This document shows, in pieces, positions 46,862-56,292 of a stretch of 64,000 nucleotides of DNA. A model generated the notes under the pieces. The model made no database searches. It had not been told where the DNA came from and saw only the letters and a list, made by a program, of their open reading frames with translations. The stretch lies in NCBI GenBank assembly GCA_026390775.1, contig JAPLFF010000007.1, positions 248,001 to 312,000 on the forward strand, given 5' to 3'. How positions within the stretch are numbered: the first letter of the stretch is position 1; each line of letters begins with the position of its first letter. The translations under genes were made by a program, and so were the position numbers. This DNA is from Ignavibacteriales bacterium (GTDB taxonomy: Bacteria > Bacteroidota > Ignavibacteria > Ignavibacteriales > Melioribacteraceae).

Positions 46862-47383
46862 TTATGCAGCTTTCTTTTTCCCAACCTCATCAATAACACT
46901 AATGAGATCTCTGATAACTGCATTGATTGAACCGACAATTCCACTCGCTGGGGCTGCAATACTACCAACAATACCTGCCATGATTTCTTCTTTTGTAGGC
47001 ATCGAAGCAATAGTATCCAATTGATCAGCACCGTAAAATGCTGATTCAATATAGCATCCTTTAAAAGTAAACTTTTTCGATTCATCAAAATATTTTTTAA
47101 TGATCTTGGCAGGTGCAACAAAATTTTCACCAGCAAAAGCAACACCTGTCATTCCAACAAGTTGTGAATTGAATTTTTCAAATCCACCAACTTGTTCCAA
47201 AGCTTTTTTGAACAGAGTATTTTTTAGAACTTTGTAATTAATTCCATCTTTTCTAAAATTTGATCGCAGCTTATTAATATCAGCGACATTAACACCACGG
47301 TAATCAACAAGAAACATTGCAGAGGAATTTTTCACAAGCTTTTTAATCTGTTCAATTCTTTCGGCTTTTTCTTCCTTTTTCAT
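46862..47383 (-). CDS. rplJ: 50S ribosomal protein L10
   Basis: 173 residues, base of the L7/L12 stalk. SSAMFLVDYRGVNVADINKLR, KNTLFKKALEQ and MAGIVGSIAAPASGIVGSINAVIRDL, each typical. In other bacteria L10-L12 represses its own mRNA; the 69-bp gap upstream is too short to show the full known L10 leader. ATG. Confidence 0.96.
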   Translation of the reverse strand: MKKEEKAERIEQIKKLVKNSSAMFLVDYRGVNVADINKLRSNFRKDGINYKVLKNTLFKKALEQVGGFEKFNSQLVGMTGVAFAGENFVAPAKIIKKYFDESKKFTFKGCYIESAFYGADQLDTIASMPTKEEIMAGIVGSIAAPASGIVGSINAVIRDLISVIDEVGKKKAA

Positions 47384-47452
47384 CGTACTCCCAATCGGTT
47401 ATAACTGCACACTTAATAATGTAGAAGCATTTATGAGTGCGTAAAATTTTAT

Positions 47453-48160
47453 TTAATCGTGCTTTGTAGCAATGGTTGTTTCATCTTTAGTAATTTTTAA
47501 ACCGGGACCCATAGTGGAGGAGAGATATAAACTTTTTACATATATTCCTTTAGCGGATGAAGGTCTCATTTTTATAATTGTTTGAAGAAAAGCTCTTGTA
47601 TTTTCGGCAAGTTGTTCAACACTAAAATTCATTTTGCCGAGCGATGTATGAATTATTCCAGCTTTCTCAACTCTGAATTCGATTTTACCTGCTTTAACTT
47701 CCTTAACAGCTTTTGCTACATCGTTAGTTACTGTTCCACTTTTAGGATTAGGCATTAAACCTTTTGGACCTAAAACACGGCCAAGTTTACCAAGCTCGCC
47801 CATTGAATCCGGCGTAGCGACAATAACATCAACTTCAGCCCAACCGCCTTTAATTTTTTCGAGATATTCTTCAAACCCAGCAAATTCAGCACCGGCTTTT
47901 AAAGCTTCTTCTGCTTGTGCACCTTTTGCAATTACAAGAACAGTAACTTTTTTCCCGGTACCATGCGGTAGTGAAACTGTTCCTCTTACCATTTGGTCTG
48001 CATGGCGGGGATCAACACCAAGTCTCATTGCACAATCGAGTGATTCGGTAAATTTAACTTTTGCATTATCTTTTAAAAGTTTAATAGCTTCTTCAACAGT
48101 GTAATCTTTTGTTCTATCAATATTTTTATTGACAGCTTTAATTCTTTTGGTAACTTTCAT
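47453..48160 (-). CDS. rplA: 50S ribosomal protein L1
   Basis: 235 residues: [35 protein letters not shown], cited only through its core [11 protein letters not shown], plus [18 protein letters not shown] and MGPGLKI near the end. Forms the mobile L1 stalk at the E site; in many bacteria represses the L11 operon. ATG, 29 bp after rplK. Confidence 0.97.
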   Translation of the reverse strand: MKVTKRIKAVNKNIDRTKDYTVEEAIKLLKDNAKVKFTESLDCAMRLGVDPRHADQMVRGTVSLPHGTGKKVTVLVIAKGAQAEEALKAGAEFAGFEEYLEKIKGGWAEVDVIVATPDSMGELGKLGRVLGPKGLMPNPKSGTVTNDVAKAVKEVKAGKIEFRVEKAGIIHTSLGKMNFSVEQLAENTRAFLQTIIKMRPSSAKGIYVKSLYLSSTMGPGLKITKDETTIATKHD

Positions 48161-48189
48161 TTTGATTCCAGTAAAAAATTATTTTAAAA

Positions 48190-48615
48190 TTAGTCTTCGA
48201 CAGTAAAACCCATACTTCGTGCAGTACCAGAAACCATGCTCATTGCATGATCAACATCATGAGCATTAAGATCCGGCATTTTCATCTGTGCAATTTCACG
48301 AACTTGAGCTTTTGTTACTTGAGCAACTTTTGTTTTGTTTGGTTCAGCAGAACCTTTTTCAACTTTTGCAGCTTTTTTTAATAAGATTGCAGCCGGAGGT
48401 GTTTTTGTAATAAAGGTAAAGGACTTGTCGGAGAAAACTGTTATCACAACAGGAATAATTAACCCTTGTTTATCAGAAGTTCTTGCATTAAACTGCTTGC
48501 AAAACTCCATGATATTAACACCTTTCTGACCTAAAGCAGGGCCTACTGGTGGCGAAGGATTAGCTGCACCGGCGGGTATTTGTAATTTAATATAACTATC
48601 AATTTTTTTTGCCAT
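48190..48615 (-). CDS. rplK: 50S ribosomal protein L11
   Basis: 141 residues: [38 protein letters not shown] and the C-terminal RNA-binding [28 protein letters not shown] (in parts). Conserved prolines of the thiostrepton site (PSPPVGP) are intact. ATG, 18 bp after nusG. Confidence 0.97.
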   Translation of the reverse strand: MAKKIDSYIKLQIPAGAANPSPPVGPALGQKGVNIMEFCKQFNARTSDKQGLIIPVVITVFSDKSFTFITKTPPAAILLKKAAKVEKGSAEPNKTKVAQVTKAQVREIAQMKMPDLNAHDVDHAMSMVSGTARSMGFTVED

Positions 48616-48633
48616 TGTTTAACCTATATCAAT

Positions 48634-49179
48634 TTATTTTTCAAATTCAGCTTGAGCAAAATCAATTTCGACCGGAGTTTTTCTTCCAAAGATCGAAACC
48701 ATGACTTTGATTTTTAATTTTTCTTCATTCACTTCTTGTATAAAACCAGAAAAATTATTAAAAGGACCGTCAACAATTTTTACAAAATCGCCTGTCCTAA
48801 AAATAGTCTCAGTTCTTTCTGTTTCATTATCCTGAGATAATCTACCAACGATTCTTTTTACTTCTTCAGGTTGAAGCGGTACAGGATGATTTAATGATCC
48901 TAAAAAGCCCATAACAGATGGTGTGTTGATAATAAAATCTTTTGCTTTAATATTGAGATCAACACAAATCAAGATATAACCGGGAAAAAAATTTTTCTTT
49001 TTAGTTTTTTTCTTGCCGTCTTTTACTTCAAAAACTTTCTCGGTTGGAACAAGTATATCAAAGATTCTTGAACGAAGTTCTTCATTCTCTTTTAATTCAG
49101 CATCTATCAATGTCTTAACTTTATTCTCATGACCAGAAAAGGTTCTGACAACATACCATCTAGCTTTTTCGTTTTCCAA
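48634..49179 (-). CDS. nusG: Transcription termination/antitermination factor NusG
   Basis: 181 residues. NGN domain with RWYVVRTFSGHENKV and FFPGYILICVDL; C-terminal KOW domain with GDFVKIVDGPFNNFSGFIQEV. Couples polymerase to ribosomes or Rho. Start is TTG with AAGGAA upstream, 2 bp after secE. Confidence 0.96.
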   Translation of the reverse strand: MENEKARWYVVRTFSGHENKVKTLIDAELKENEELRSRIFDILVPTEKVFEVKDGKKKTKKKNFFPGYILICVDLNIKAKDFIINTPSVMGFLGSLNHPVPLQPEEVKRIVGRLSQDNETERTETIFRTGDFVKIVDGPFNNFSGFIQEVNEEKLKIKVMVSIFGRKTPVEIDFAQAEFEK

Positions 49180-49181
49180 GA

Positions 49182-49364
49182 TTAAAAAATTCCTTGTAAT
49201 ATTTTATTTACGGCCATATCAACTATATATGTAAAAGCCGCAAGGACTAAGCAAACTATGATCACAACTGAAGTTGATTCTTTCAATTCTTCACGAGTTG
49301 GCCAAGTAACTTTTTTCATTTCTTTTACTACATCATTAACAAAGTTGACTATTTTTTCTTTCAT
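49182..49364 (-). CDS. secE: Preprotein translocase subunit SecE
   Basis: 60 residues, single-span SecE: MKEKIVNFVNDVVKEMKKVTWPTREEL, cited by its diagnostic KKVTWPTREEL, then one membrane helix and a short tail. A longer open frame reaches 49415 but runs into the tRNA-Trp gene, so the ATG at 49364 is the start. SecE stabilises SecY, encoded downstream in the same cluster. Followed directly by nusG as in most bacteria. Confidence 0.95.
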   Translation of the reverse strand: MKEKIVNFVNDVVKEMKKVTWPTREELKESTSVVIIVCLVLAAFTYIVDMAVNKILQGIF

Positions 49365-49388
49365 GAAATTTTTTCTTTTTATTGGTTG

Positions 49389-49461
49389 CACGTCAGGAGG
49401 GACTCGAACCCCCAACCTGCGGTTTTGGAGACCGCTGCTCTACCAATTGAGCCACTGACGT
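49389..49461 (-). tRNA. tRNA-Trp (CCA)
   Basis: Minus-strand cloverleaf: acceptor ACGTCAG/CTGACGT, anticodon stem GCGGT/ACCGC with loop CTCCAAA (anticodon CCA), T-arm GGGGG-TTCGAGT-CCCTC, discriminator G. CCA is not encoded (CAA follows). Located between rpmG and secE, the position kept in many bacteria. Confidence 0.95.
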
Positions 49462-49462
49462 A

Positions 49463-49630
49463 TTATTTAGTTTCCTTAAAAACTACGTGTTTACGAACTA
49501 CCGGATCATATTTCTTAAACTCAACTCGATTCGGATGTTCTCTTTTATTTTTTTTTGTTGAGTAACGAAATCCTGTATTAGCAGTGCTCTCTAATACAAT
49601 TATTTGTCTAACGTTTTTTGATTTTGCCAT
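49463..49630 (-). CDS. rpmG: 50S ribosomal protein L33, cysteine-free form
   Basis: 55 residues: [40 protein letters not shown] and the end HVVFKETK. No cysteine is present, so it is the zinc-independent (C-minus) form. A longer open frame extends into the tRNA-Thr region; the ATG at 49630, with AAGG upstream, matches the family start. Lies between tRNA-Thr and tRNA-Trp. Confidence 0.96.
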   Translation of the reverse strand: MAKSKNVRQIIVLESTANTGFRYSTKKNKREHPNRVEFKKYDPVVRKHVVFKETK

Positions 49631-49678
49631 TTCACCTTTCCTTATTAAAACTATTTCCCGAATTATTATTCGGCATTG

Positions 49679-49751
<73 letters not shown>

Positions 49752-49757
49752 AGTTAG

Positions 49758-49831
49758 AGCGGGAGACGGGACTCGAACCCGCGACCAACAGCTTGGAAGG
49801 CTGTGACTCTAGCCAACTGAGTTACTCCCGC
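49758..49831 (-). tRNA. tRNA-Gly (UCC)
   Basis: Acceptor GCGGGAG/CTCCCGC, anticodon stem ACAGC/GCTGT with loop CTTCCAA (anticodon TCC), T-loop TTCGAGT, discriminator T. CCA not encoded. Six bp from tRNA-Thr. Confidence 0.95.
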
Positions 49832-49855
49832 ATAAAACACTACGTAAAGAACTCG

Positions 49856-49939
49856 TGGGCGGCGAGGGATTCGAACCCCCAAAGGCGTATGCCAACGGAT
49901 TTACAGTCCGCCCCGGCTCTCCAACTCCGGCGTCCGCCC
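49856..49939 (-). tRNA. tRNA-Tyr (GUA)
   Basis: 84-nt class II tRNA with a long variable arm. Anticodon stem GCGGA/TCCGT, loop CTGTAAA (anticodon GTA); T-arm GGGGG-TTCGAAT-CCCTC; acceptor GGGCGG pairs with CCGCCC, discriminator A, CCA not encoded. First gene after the supercluster promoter. Confidence 0.93.
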
Positions 49940-49975
49940 AGACGTATTTCACCCGTTTCTGTAAAAACCGAGCTT

Positions 49976-50006
49976 CAAATATAGAATGACTTGGTTAAAA
50001 AAGCAA
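49976..50006 (-). promoter_or_regulatory. Candidate promoter of the tRNA/ribosomal/rpoBC supercluster
   Basis: Minus strand TTGCTT (50006-50001), 17-bp spacer, TATATT (49983-49978); the same sequence also contains TATATTTG (49983-49976), a perfect match to the Bacteroidota -7 box TAnnTTTG, with a TTG 20 bp upstream. It lies between comM and tRNA-Tyr, about 35 bp before the tRNA 5' end. Confidence 0.65.
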
Positions 50007-50040
50007 TAAATGTATATAATAATTCTTCTTAAATGTAGTA

Positions 50041-51579
50041 TTAATGACCCCAGAGTTCACGGTCTAAGCTTCTGTACTGTATCGCTTCGGAAATAAATTG
50101 AGGTAAGATATCTTTAGATTTTTCAAGATCTGCAATTGTACGACTAACTTTTATAATTCTATCAAAAGCACGCGCTGATAAACCAAGTCGTGTCATAGCC
50201 ATTTTTAAAAGTTCTTCACTATTAGAATCCAGTTTGCAAAATTTACGTAATTCTTTTGATGACATATCAGCATTTTTATAAATGTTTTTCAATCCAATAA
50301 ATCTGTCATGCTGAATTTCTCTTGCTACTATTACTCTTTTCCTAATGTCGGTAGATCTTTCTCCCACAGAACTAGATGCTAGGTCTTTAAATTTTACTGC
50401 CGGTACTTCAATGTGAATATCAATACGATCTAAGAGTGGACCTGAAATCCTTGCCATATATTTTTGAATCTGCATCGTATTACATGTGCATTCTTTTGAC
50501 GGATCGGTGAAGAAACCACACGGGCACGGATTCATAGCAGCAGCAAGCATAAAATTTGCGGGAAATTCTAAAGACATTTTCGAACGACTAACCGTTACTT
50601 TGTAATCTTCTAATGGTTGCCTTAAAACCTCTAACACATTTTTTTTGAATTCCGGCAGCTCATCTAAAAACAAAACTCCATGATGTGCATAAGAAACTTC
50701 ACCCGGGCGCGGTATAGTTCCGCCGCCAATAAGTGCTGCATCGGAGATTGTATGGTGTGGACTTCTAAATGGTCGTTCAGTTATTAATGCTTGATCTTTT
50801 CTAAGAATGCCTGCTACAGAATGAATTTTAGTTGTTTCAAGTGCTTCTTCAAAATTAAGTGGAGGCAGAATAGATGGAAATCTTTTTGCTAACATTGTTT
50901 TGCCTGAGCCTGGCGGACCAATCATTAAAATGTTATGACCTCCGGCAGCGGCAATCTCTAAAGCGCGTTTAACATTCTCTTGCCCTTTCACATCGGAAAA
51001 ATCGAGAGCGTATGTATTGACTTGAGCAAACACATCATCTTTGTTCGTATAAACAGGTGTAAATTTTTCTTCTTCGTTTAGAAATTGAATTACTTCCATT
51101 AGATTATGAAGTCCAAAGACTTCAATGCCATCAACTATTGAAGCTTCTTTTACTGAATCAAATGGTAAAATTATTTTTTTAATTCCTCTTCTTCTTGCTT
51201 CAACAGTGATTGGTAGTGCACCTTTTATTTTTCGTAGAGAACCATCTAAAGAAAGTTCTCCTAATAAAACCGTTTCGTTTAATAAATCTAGTTTAACAAT
51301 TTCATTTGAAGAAAGAAGTCCGATTGCCACTGCGAGATCAAATGCACTTCCTTCTTTTTTTATATCTGCAGGCGCAAGATTTATTGTGTGTTTTCTGTGA
51401 GGTAATTCTATTCCAGAATTTTTGATTGCAGCCGTAACCCGCTCGCGGCTTTCTTTAACTGCATTATCAGGTAATCCAACGATTGTAATTGAGGGAAGTT
51501 GTTTATCCGAATGAGTTTCAACTTCTACTAAGAATGCATCTATACCTAATGTTGCCCCGGATAAAACTTTTGAAAACAT
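50041..51579 (-). CDS. comM: YifB/ComM-family Mg-chelatase-like AAA+ ATPase
   Basis: 512 residues. N-terminal Lon-protease-like domain (about 1-170, with VEVETHSDKQLPSITIVGLPDNA in parts), then the Mg-chelatase AAA+ domain with Walker A GPPGSGKT at 221-228 and Walker B LFLDELPEF, and a cysteine cluster CPCGFF..CTC. Relatives act as branch-migration helicases that help integrate DNA during natural transformation; no other competence gene is in the window. ATG start; its stop is 35 bp before the supercluster promoter. Confidence 0.9.
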   Translation of the reverse strand: MFSKVLSGATLGIDAFLVEVETHSDKQLPSITIVGLPDNAVKESRERVTAAIKNSGIELPHRKHTINLAPADIKKEGSAFDLAVAIGLLSSNEIVKLDLLNETVLLGELSLDGSLRKIKGALPITVEARRRGIKKIILPFDSVKEASIVDGIEVFGLHNLMEVIQFLNEEEKFTPVYTNKDDVFAQVNTYALDFSDVKGQENVKRALEIAAAGGHNILMIGPPGSGKTMLAKRFPSILPPLNFEEALETTKIHSVAGILRKDQALITERPFRSPHHTISDAALIGGGTIPRPGEVSYAHHGVLFLDELPEFKKNVLEVLRQPLEDYKVTVSRSKMSLEFPANFMLAAAMNPCPCGFFTDPSKECTCNTMQIQKYMARISGPLLDRIDIHIEVPAVKFKDLASSSVGERSTDIRKRVIVAREIQHDRFIGLKNIYKNADMSSKELRKFCKLDSNSEELLKMAMTRLGLSARAFDRIIKVSRTIADLEKSKDILPQFISEAIQYRSLDRELWGH

Positions 51580-51655
51580 TTATTGCCCCCAGTTTTATGA
51601 TTTCAATCTACAAAAAAATCATCCAATAAAAACATGTGACAGAGAACTAAAAATT

Positions 51656-52150
51656 TTATTTAAACTTTCTTAAAAATTCTAACCTGTCTTTCAGATTTTC
51701 GACTGGAACTAAAAGTTTATCTTTTCCAAAAATTGCATCATTTCTATTTTTGAAAACCAACTCATAATCTTTGCTCATTACAATTGCTTCTTCGGGACAA
51801 ACTTCTTCACAGAAACCGCAGAAGATACAGCGCAGCATATTAATTTCAAATTTTACCGGATATCTTTCTTTGTCTAAATCAGTTTCAGAAGCTTGAACTT
51901 CAATCGCAAGAGCCGGACAAACTCGTGAACATAATCCGCATGCAACACAACGTTCAACTCCATTATTTTCTTGAACGAGAACAGGACGACCTCTGTAAGA
52001 TGCCGGCGGTTCAAATCTTACTTCAGGATATTGCAAAGTAACATTTGGCCGAAACATACTTTTTAATGTGAGCGCCATTCCTTTTGCAATTTCGGGAATG
52101 TACAATTTTTCAAAAATGTTCAAATCTTTTTCTCTTTTTTGCCCGGGCAT
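51656..52150 (-). CDS. nuoI: NADH-quinone oxidoreductase subunit I
   Basis: 164 residues, the hydrophilic arm subunit carrying clusters N6a and N6b. Two 4Fe-4S motifs are complete: CVACGLCSRVCP and CIFCGFCEEVCP. N-terminal part KGMALTLKSMFRPNVTLQYPE, cited by LTLKSMFRP, is typical. ATG at 52150, 19 bp after nuoH. Last gene of a nuoG-nuoH-nuoI run; nuoJKLMN would be expected next but the gene that follows is comM. Confidence 0.94.
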   Translation of the reverse strand: MPGQKREKDLNIFEKLYIPEIAKGMALTLKSMFRPNVTLQYPEVRFEPPASYRGRPVLVQENNGVERCVACGLCSRVCPALAIEVQASETDLDKERYPVKFEINMLRCIFCGFCEEVCPEEAIVMSKDYELVFKNRNDAIFGKDKLLVPVENLKDRLEFLRKFK

Positions 52151-52169
52151 CTTATTCCTTTAAAACTTT

Positions 52170-53201
52170 TTATAAGTTGAAAATCATTATCAGTAGCGCA
52201 ACCCAAATTAAATTTGCAAGCGCCAGTGGAAACATAACTTTCCAACCAAGATTCATTAACTGATCATATCTAAACCGAGGTATTGACCATCTTACCCAAA
52301 TAAAGAAAAACAATATTGCACCCATCTTAAATAAAAATGCAGCTACTTGAATTATCGTTGTTATTGTCGTACTCAAACTAAGTTTATCAATATAAGGAAC
52401 TTGCCAACCGCCAAGATACAACGTAACTATCATGCCGCTTGCAATAATCATATTTGCATATTCTGCTAAAAAGAATCCGGCAAATTTGAATGAACTGTAT
52501 TCGGTGTGATATCCTCCGACGAGTTCCGGTTCGGCTTCGGGTAGATCGAATGGCAACCTATTTGTTTCTGCAAATGCCGAGACTACAAATGTTATGAATC
52601 CTACCGGCTGAATAATTGCATTCCACATCCAACCGTATTGAGATTCAACAATTTTCATTGGACTTAATGATTGCGACATTAATAAAACGCCGGCAATCGA
52701 AAATCCCATTGAGACTTCATAAGATATCATTTGTGCAGAAGAACGAATTCCGCCAAGCAAAGAATATTTACTTCCGGAAGACCAACCGGCAAATGTAATT
52801 CCATAAACACCAAGAGACGTTAAAGCAAAAACATAAAGCACACCAATATTTACATCAGCTACAACCAAATTAATTTTATAACCAAAGACTTCTATTGGCG
52901 GACCAATCGGGATAACAGCATAAGTAGTAAACGAAACAAATAGTGCAATGAATGGTGCAAGTGTGTGTAACGGTTTATTAGCAGCATCGGGAACTATATC
53001 TTCTTTAAGAAGAAGTTTAAACACATCGGCAAACGGTTGAAGTAATCCCAACCATCCGACTCGATTTGGCCCAACTCTATTTTGAACCCAAGCGCTGATC
53101 TTTCTCTCAAAATACACCATGTACGCAACCGATAACAACAATAGAACAACAATGATCAAAATTTTGATCAGCGAAATAATTATTATTTCCAAAATGTTCA
53201 T
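52170..53201 (-). CDS. nuoH: NADH-quinone oxidoreductase subunit H
   Basis: 343 residues, eight membrane helices. ERKISAWVQNRVGPNRVGW near residue 32, and PFDLPEAEPELVGGYHTEYSS with the conserved acidic loop next to the quinone tunnel, identify NuoH. It joins the peripheral arm to the proton-pumping arm of complex I. ATG, 15 bp after nuoG. Confidence 0.96.
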   Translation of the reverse strand: MNILEIIIISLIKILIIVVLLLLSVAYMVYFERKISAWVQNRVGPNRVGWLGLLQPFADVFKLLLKEDIVPDAANKPLHTLAPFIALFVSFTTYAVIPIGPPIEVFGYKINLVVADVNIGVLYVFALTSLGVYGITFAGWSSGSKYSLLGGIRSSAQMISYEVSMGFSIAGVLLMSQSLSPMKIVESQYGWMWNAIIQPVGFITFVVSAFAETNRLPFDLPEAEPELVGGYHTEYSSFKFAGFFLAEYANMIIASGMIVTLYLGGWQVPYIDKLSLSTTITTIIQVAAFLFKMGAILFFFIWVRWSIPRFRYDQLMNLGWKVMFPLALANLIWVALLIMIFNL

Positions 53202-53216
53202 TAAACCAAACTCCGT

Positions 53217-54890
53217 TTATGCATTTACTGTTTGTTTGATTTTTAATTGTACACCGTGTTTTCCAACTTCATCGTAATCTAATCCTTTGAAAGCAGAAAT
53301 CGAATTTGCTATTTCGGCAAAGATTTCTTCTGCCATATTAAATTTCATTTTAAAACCAAGAAGTTGAGAAAGAGCTACAAAAATTTTCCAGCTTGGTTTA
53401 GAATCGTATTTATGTCCTTGCATCCAGCGGTCGAACTCAGTTCCAAATTTATCCCAGCGACTCATTTCCATTCCATCTAATGCACGATCCATTTCTTCAG
53501 TTGCAACAGCAGGACGAATTCTCTGAACTCTTCCTTGAAAGTTTACGAATGTGCCGTTCTTTTCCGCAAATGTTGATGCCGGAAAAACTATATCCGCTAA
53601 TGCCGTTGTTTTATTTTCATTTGTTGCATGCACAATTAAGAGATCAAGATTTCCGATTGTTGATTCCCATTCCTCATTAAATGAAACAGCATCATCTTCT
53701 AAAACATATAATGCTTTTATCTTGCCTTCTTTAATTCCTTTTAAAATTGCTGAGATATTAATTCCGCTTGAACCGGGCTGAACTCCAACTAATTCTGTTC
53801 CGAATGAATTTGGAGTTTTGTCTTCGCGAATTAAAATATCATCTTGATCGCCCGGAATAACATGATCAGCATAATCAATATTTGTAACACCAAGTGACCT
53901 AACAAATTTTACAAGTGCATAATTGTCTTCGCAAGTTGCATAAGCTGAACCTATAAATGCGATCTCTCCGCTTTTATAATCTTTCAAACTTTTTGCAGCA
54001 ACATTTAAAGCTTCACTCCAGGAAACTTTTTGAAGTTGTCCTTCTTTACGAATGTAAGTTCCGTCAATACGATTTCCGGCGTTTACATTTTTAAATGTTT
54101 CAAGTCTTCCTTTATCGCACATCCAGTAACTGTTAACATCTTCATTATGTCTTGGTGTTAATCTTAAGATCTCGTTGTTGCGAACCCAAACTTCCGTATT
54201 GCATCCGCGTGAACATCCGACACAAATAGAATCTGTCTTAGACATTTCCCATACGCGAGATTTAAATCTAAAATCTTGATTTGTAAGTGCACCCACGGGA
54301 CAAATATCAGTTGTGTTTAATGTATATGGATTATCAAACGATTCACCAGGAAAAGTTGTAATCGTTACTTTATCTCCTCGCTGCACAAATGTAAGTTGAT
54401 TCTTCTTTGCAATCTCATCTGAAAATCGAATGCATCTTGAACATGAGATACAACGTTCACCATCAAATTTAATATGAGGTCCAAGTTGAACACGTTTTTC
54501 TTTTCTGTTTTTAATTTCTTCAAATCTGCTTTCGCCCTTTCCGTTGTCGTACGCATATTCTTGTAGTTTACATTCACCTGCTTCATCGCAGATTGGGCAA
54601 TCGAGAGGATGATTGATGAGAATGAATTCCATCACGGCATTTCGAGCTTCAATAGTTTTTTGAGATTGTGTATGAACTACCATTCCGTCAGAGGCATACG
54701 TTGAACACGAAATTGCAAGCTTCGGCATCTTTTCAATTTCTACTAAACAAATTCGACAATTACCGGAAATTGATAAACTCGGATGCCAGCAAAAATGTGG
54801 AATTTCTATTCCGGCAAAACGCGCTGCTTCAATTATAGTCTGTCCTTGTTTAAATTCTACCGGTTTTCCGTCAACAGTAAATGTTGGCAT
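53217..54890 (-). CDS. nuoG: NADH-quinone oxidoreductase subunit G, short form
   Basis: 557 residues from the ATG at 54890 (GAGGAAAG site; a TTG six codons upstream gives a longer but unlikely frame). Order of Fe-S ligands: 2Fe-2S C34, C45, C48 and a later Cys; the His/Cys cluster after HPLDCPICDEAGEC; the 4Fe-4S CISCSRCIRF; and CVGCSRGCN of the molybdopterin-oxidoreductase fold. The C-terminal part is much reduced compared with NuoG of 700-900 residues. It follows the M16 peptidase gene by 10 bp; nuoE and nuoF are not adjacent. Confidence 0.92.
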   Translation of the reverse strand: MPTFTVDGKPVEFKQGQTIIEAARFAGIEIPHFCWHPSLSISGNCRICLVEIEKMPKLAISCSTYASDGMVVHTQSQKTIEARNAVMEFILINHPLDCPICDEAGECKLQEYAYDNGKGESRFEEIKNRKEKRVQLGPHIKFDGERCISCSRCIRFSDEIAKKNQLTFVQRGDKVTITTFPGESFDNPYTLNTTDICPVGALTNQDFRFKSRVWEMSKTDSICVGCSRGCNTEVWVRNNEILRLTPRHNEDVNSYWMCDKGRLETFKNVNAGNRIDGTYIRKEGQLQKVSWSEALNVAAKSLKDYKSGEIAFIGSAYATCEDNYALVKFVRSLGVTNIDYADHVIPGDQDDILIREDKTPNSFGTELVGVQPGSSGINISAILKGIKEGKIKALYVLEDDAVSFNEEWESTIGNLDLLIVHATNENKTTALADIVFPASTFAEKNGTFVNFQGRVQRIRPAVATEEMDRALDGMEMSRWDKFGTEFDRWMQGHKYDSKPSWKIFVALSQLLGFKMKFNMAEEIFAEIANSISAFKGLDYDEVGKHGVQLKIKQTVNA

Positions 54891-54900
54891 ATCACTTTCC

Positions 54901-56151
54901 TCAGGCAACTTTATGAAGCAATGGATTTTTCGAAGACAAAATTACTCTTGTTAGGGTACCATTTTCAAATATTTCGTTGGATAAATCTCGAATATCTTTT
55001 GCTGTTACTGCTTGAATATATTTAACTGTTTCTTCAATGGTTTTAATTTTATTAAAGTAGATCATTGACTGTGCAATTCTTAACATTCTATTAGTAGTGC
55101 TTTCCAAACTCATCAGCATATTGCCGATTAAATATTCTTTTGCTCTTTCAAGTTCAACATTTCCAACTTTTTTCTTTTTGATCTTTTCAATCTCTTCATA
55201 GATTAACTCTTGTGCTTTATTAACCGATTTATCATTAGTAGAAAGATAGATGCCGAATGTTGAGATATCAAAAAAAGAATTAAGGAATGAATTTATTTGA
55301 TAAGCAATTCCGTTCTCTTCTCTTACTTTTTGAAAGAGACGTGAACTGCTTCCTTCACCTAAAATATGAGAAAGCACACTTACTTTAACCCGGCTTTTTT
55401 CTTTGTGGCCGTATGTTGATCTTCCTAAAATATAGTGAACTTGCTGAGTCTCTTTAGAAACATGAAGATCGCCGGTTAGATTTACAATCAGTTCCCGTTT
55501 ATTATCATTTGTTGCTTTGAGATTTTTTGAAATGTATTTCTTAGCAAAGCGAATCAGATCGGAGTGATTGATATTTCCCGAAGCAACAACATAGAAACGA
55601 TCCCGGGTGTAATTTTCATTTACATATTTGAAAAGATCTTTTTGTTTGAAGCTTCGCAGATTTTTTTCCGTTCCGATAATCGGCATTCCAAGAGAATTGC
55701 CATGGAAAACATTGCTTTCGAATTTATCGAAGATCAATTCATCAGGTGAATCTTCAATGTCATATAATTCATCAATAACTACTGCAGATTCTTTTTCAAT
55801 TTCTTTAGGATCGAAGATTGAATTCTGAACCATGTCGGCTAGTACTTCAAAAGTTTTTTCTACATGGTCCGTTAAACCTCTGCCGTAAAAACATGTATGT
55901 TCTTTTGATGTGAACGCATTTAAATAACCACCGAGTGATTCTATATCTTCTGCAATTTTTTTTGCGGAACGTTTTTTTGTTCCCTTAAAGAACATGTGTT
56001 CCAGAAAATGACTTATACCGCTGTTCTCTTCTTTTTCATCCCGAGAACCAACATTAAACCAAAATCCGAGAGAAAATGATTTAACATAATTTATTTTTTC
56101 CGAAATTATTTTTATTCCGTTTGGCAGTTCGGTTACATTTATATTTTTCAA
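54901..56151 (-). CDS. M16-family zinc metallopeptidase (processing-peptidase type)
   Basis: 416 residues. The inverted zinc motif HFLEH (HxxEH) lies at about 48-52, with the distal Glu expected in the helix around ESAVVIDELYDIEDSP. A second, inactive M16-type domain completes the single-subunit architecture (ILGEGSSSRLFQKVREENGIAY). Resembles mitochondrial processing peptidase/PqqL-type proteins. No signal peptide, so cytoplasmic or non-classically located. Initiation at TTG (56151). Placed just before nuoG, possibly co-transcribed; no functional link known. Confidence 0.9.
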   Translation of the reverse strand: MKNINVTELPNGIKIISEKINYVKSFSLGFWFNVGSRDEKEENSGISHFLEHMFFKGTKKRSAKKIAEDIESLGGYLNAFTSKEHTCFYGRGLTDHVEKTFEVLADMVQNSIFDPKEIEKESAVVIDELYDIEDSPDELIFDKFESNVFHGNSLGMPIIGTEKNLRSFKQKDLFKYVNENYTRDRFYVVASGNINHSDLIRFAKKYISKNLKATNDNKRELIVNLTGDLHVSKETQQVHYILGRSTYGHKEKSRVKVSVLSHILGEGSSSRLFQKVREENGIAYQINSFLNSFFDISTFGIYLSTNDKSVNKAQELIYEEIEKIKKKKVGNVELERAKEYLIGNMLMSLESTTNRMLRIAQSMIYFNKIKTIEETVKYIQAVTAKDIRDLSNEIFENGTLTRVILSSKNPLLHKVA

Positions 56152-56240
56152 TTAGGATATATATTATAGTTAAGAAAAATTGTGGGACAAATATAGAGAA
56201 GGTTGATTTGGTTATCAAATGAATGTATTGAACTAAGCTT

Positions 56241-56287
56241 AGAGCGTAGAGTGAAAATCTTTCTTTACATTCAATACTCTACGTTCT
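56241..56287. repeat. Inverted repeat after the aminotransferase gene
   Basis: 12-bp arms AGAGCGTAGAGT (56241-56252) and ACTCTACGTTCT (56276-56287) pair with one G-T; the loop is 23 nt. It lies 5 bp from the aminotransferase stop and has no U-run. Could be a stabilising 3' hairpin or a dispersed palindrome. Confidence 0.5.
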
Positions 56288-56292
56288 TCGTT

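Noticed and set aside
47384-47452. L10-type leader before rplJ
   Set aside because: The 69-bp gap is too short and I could not recognise the conserved structure.
49365-49415. N-terminal extension of SecE
   Set aside because: It reads into the tRNA-Trp gene and is out of line with SecE family length.
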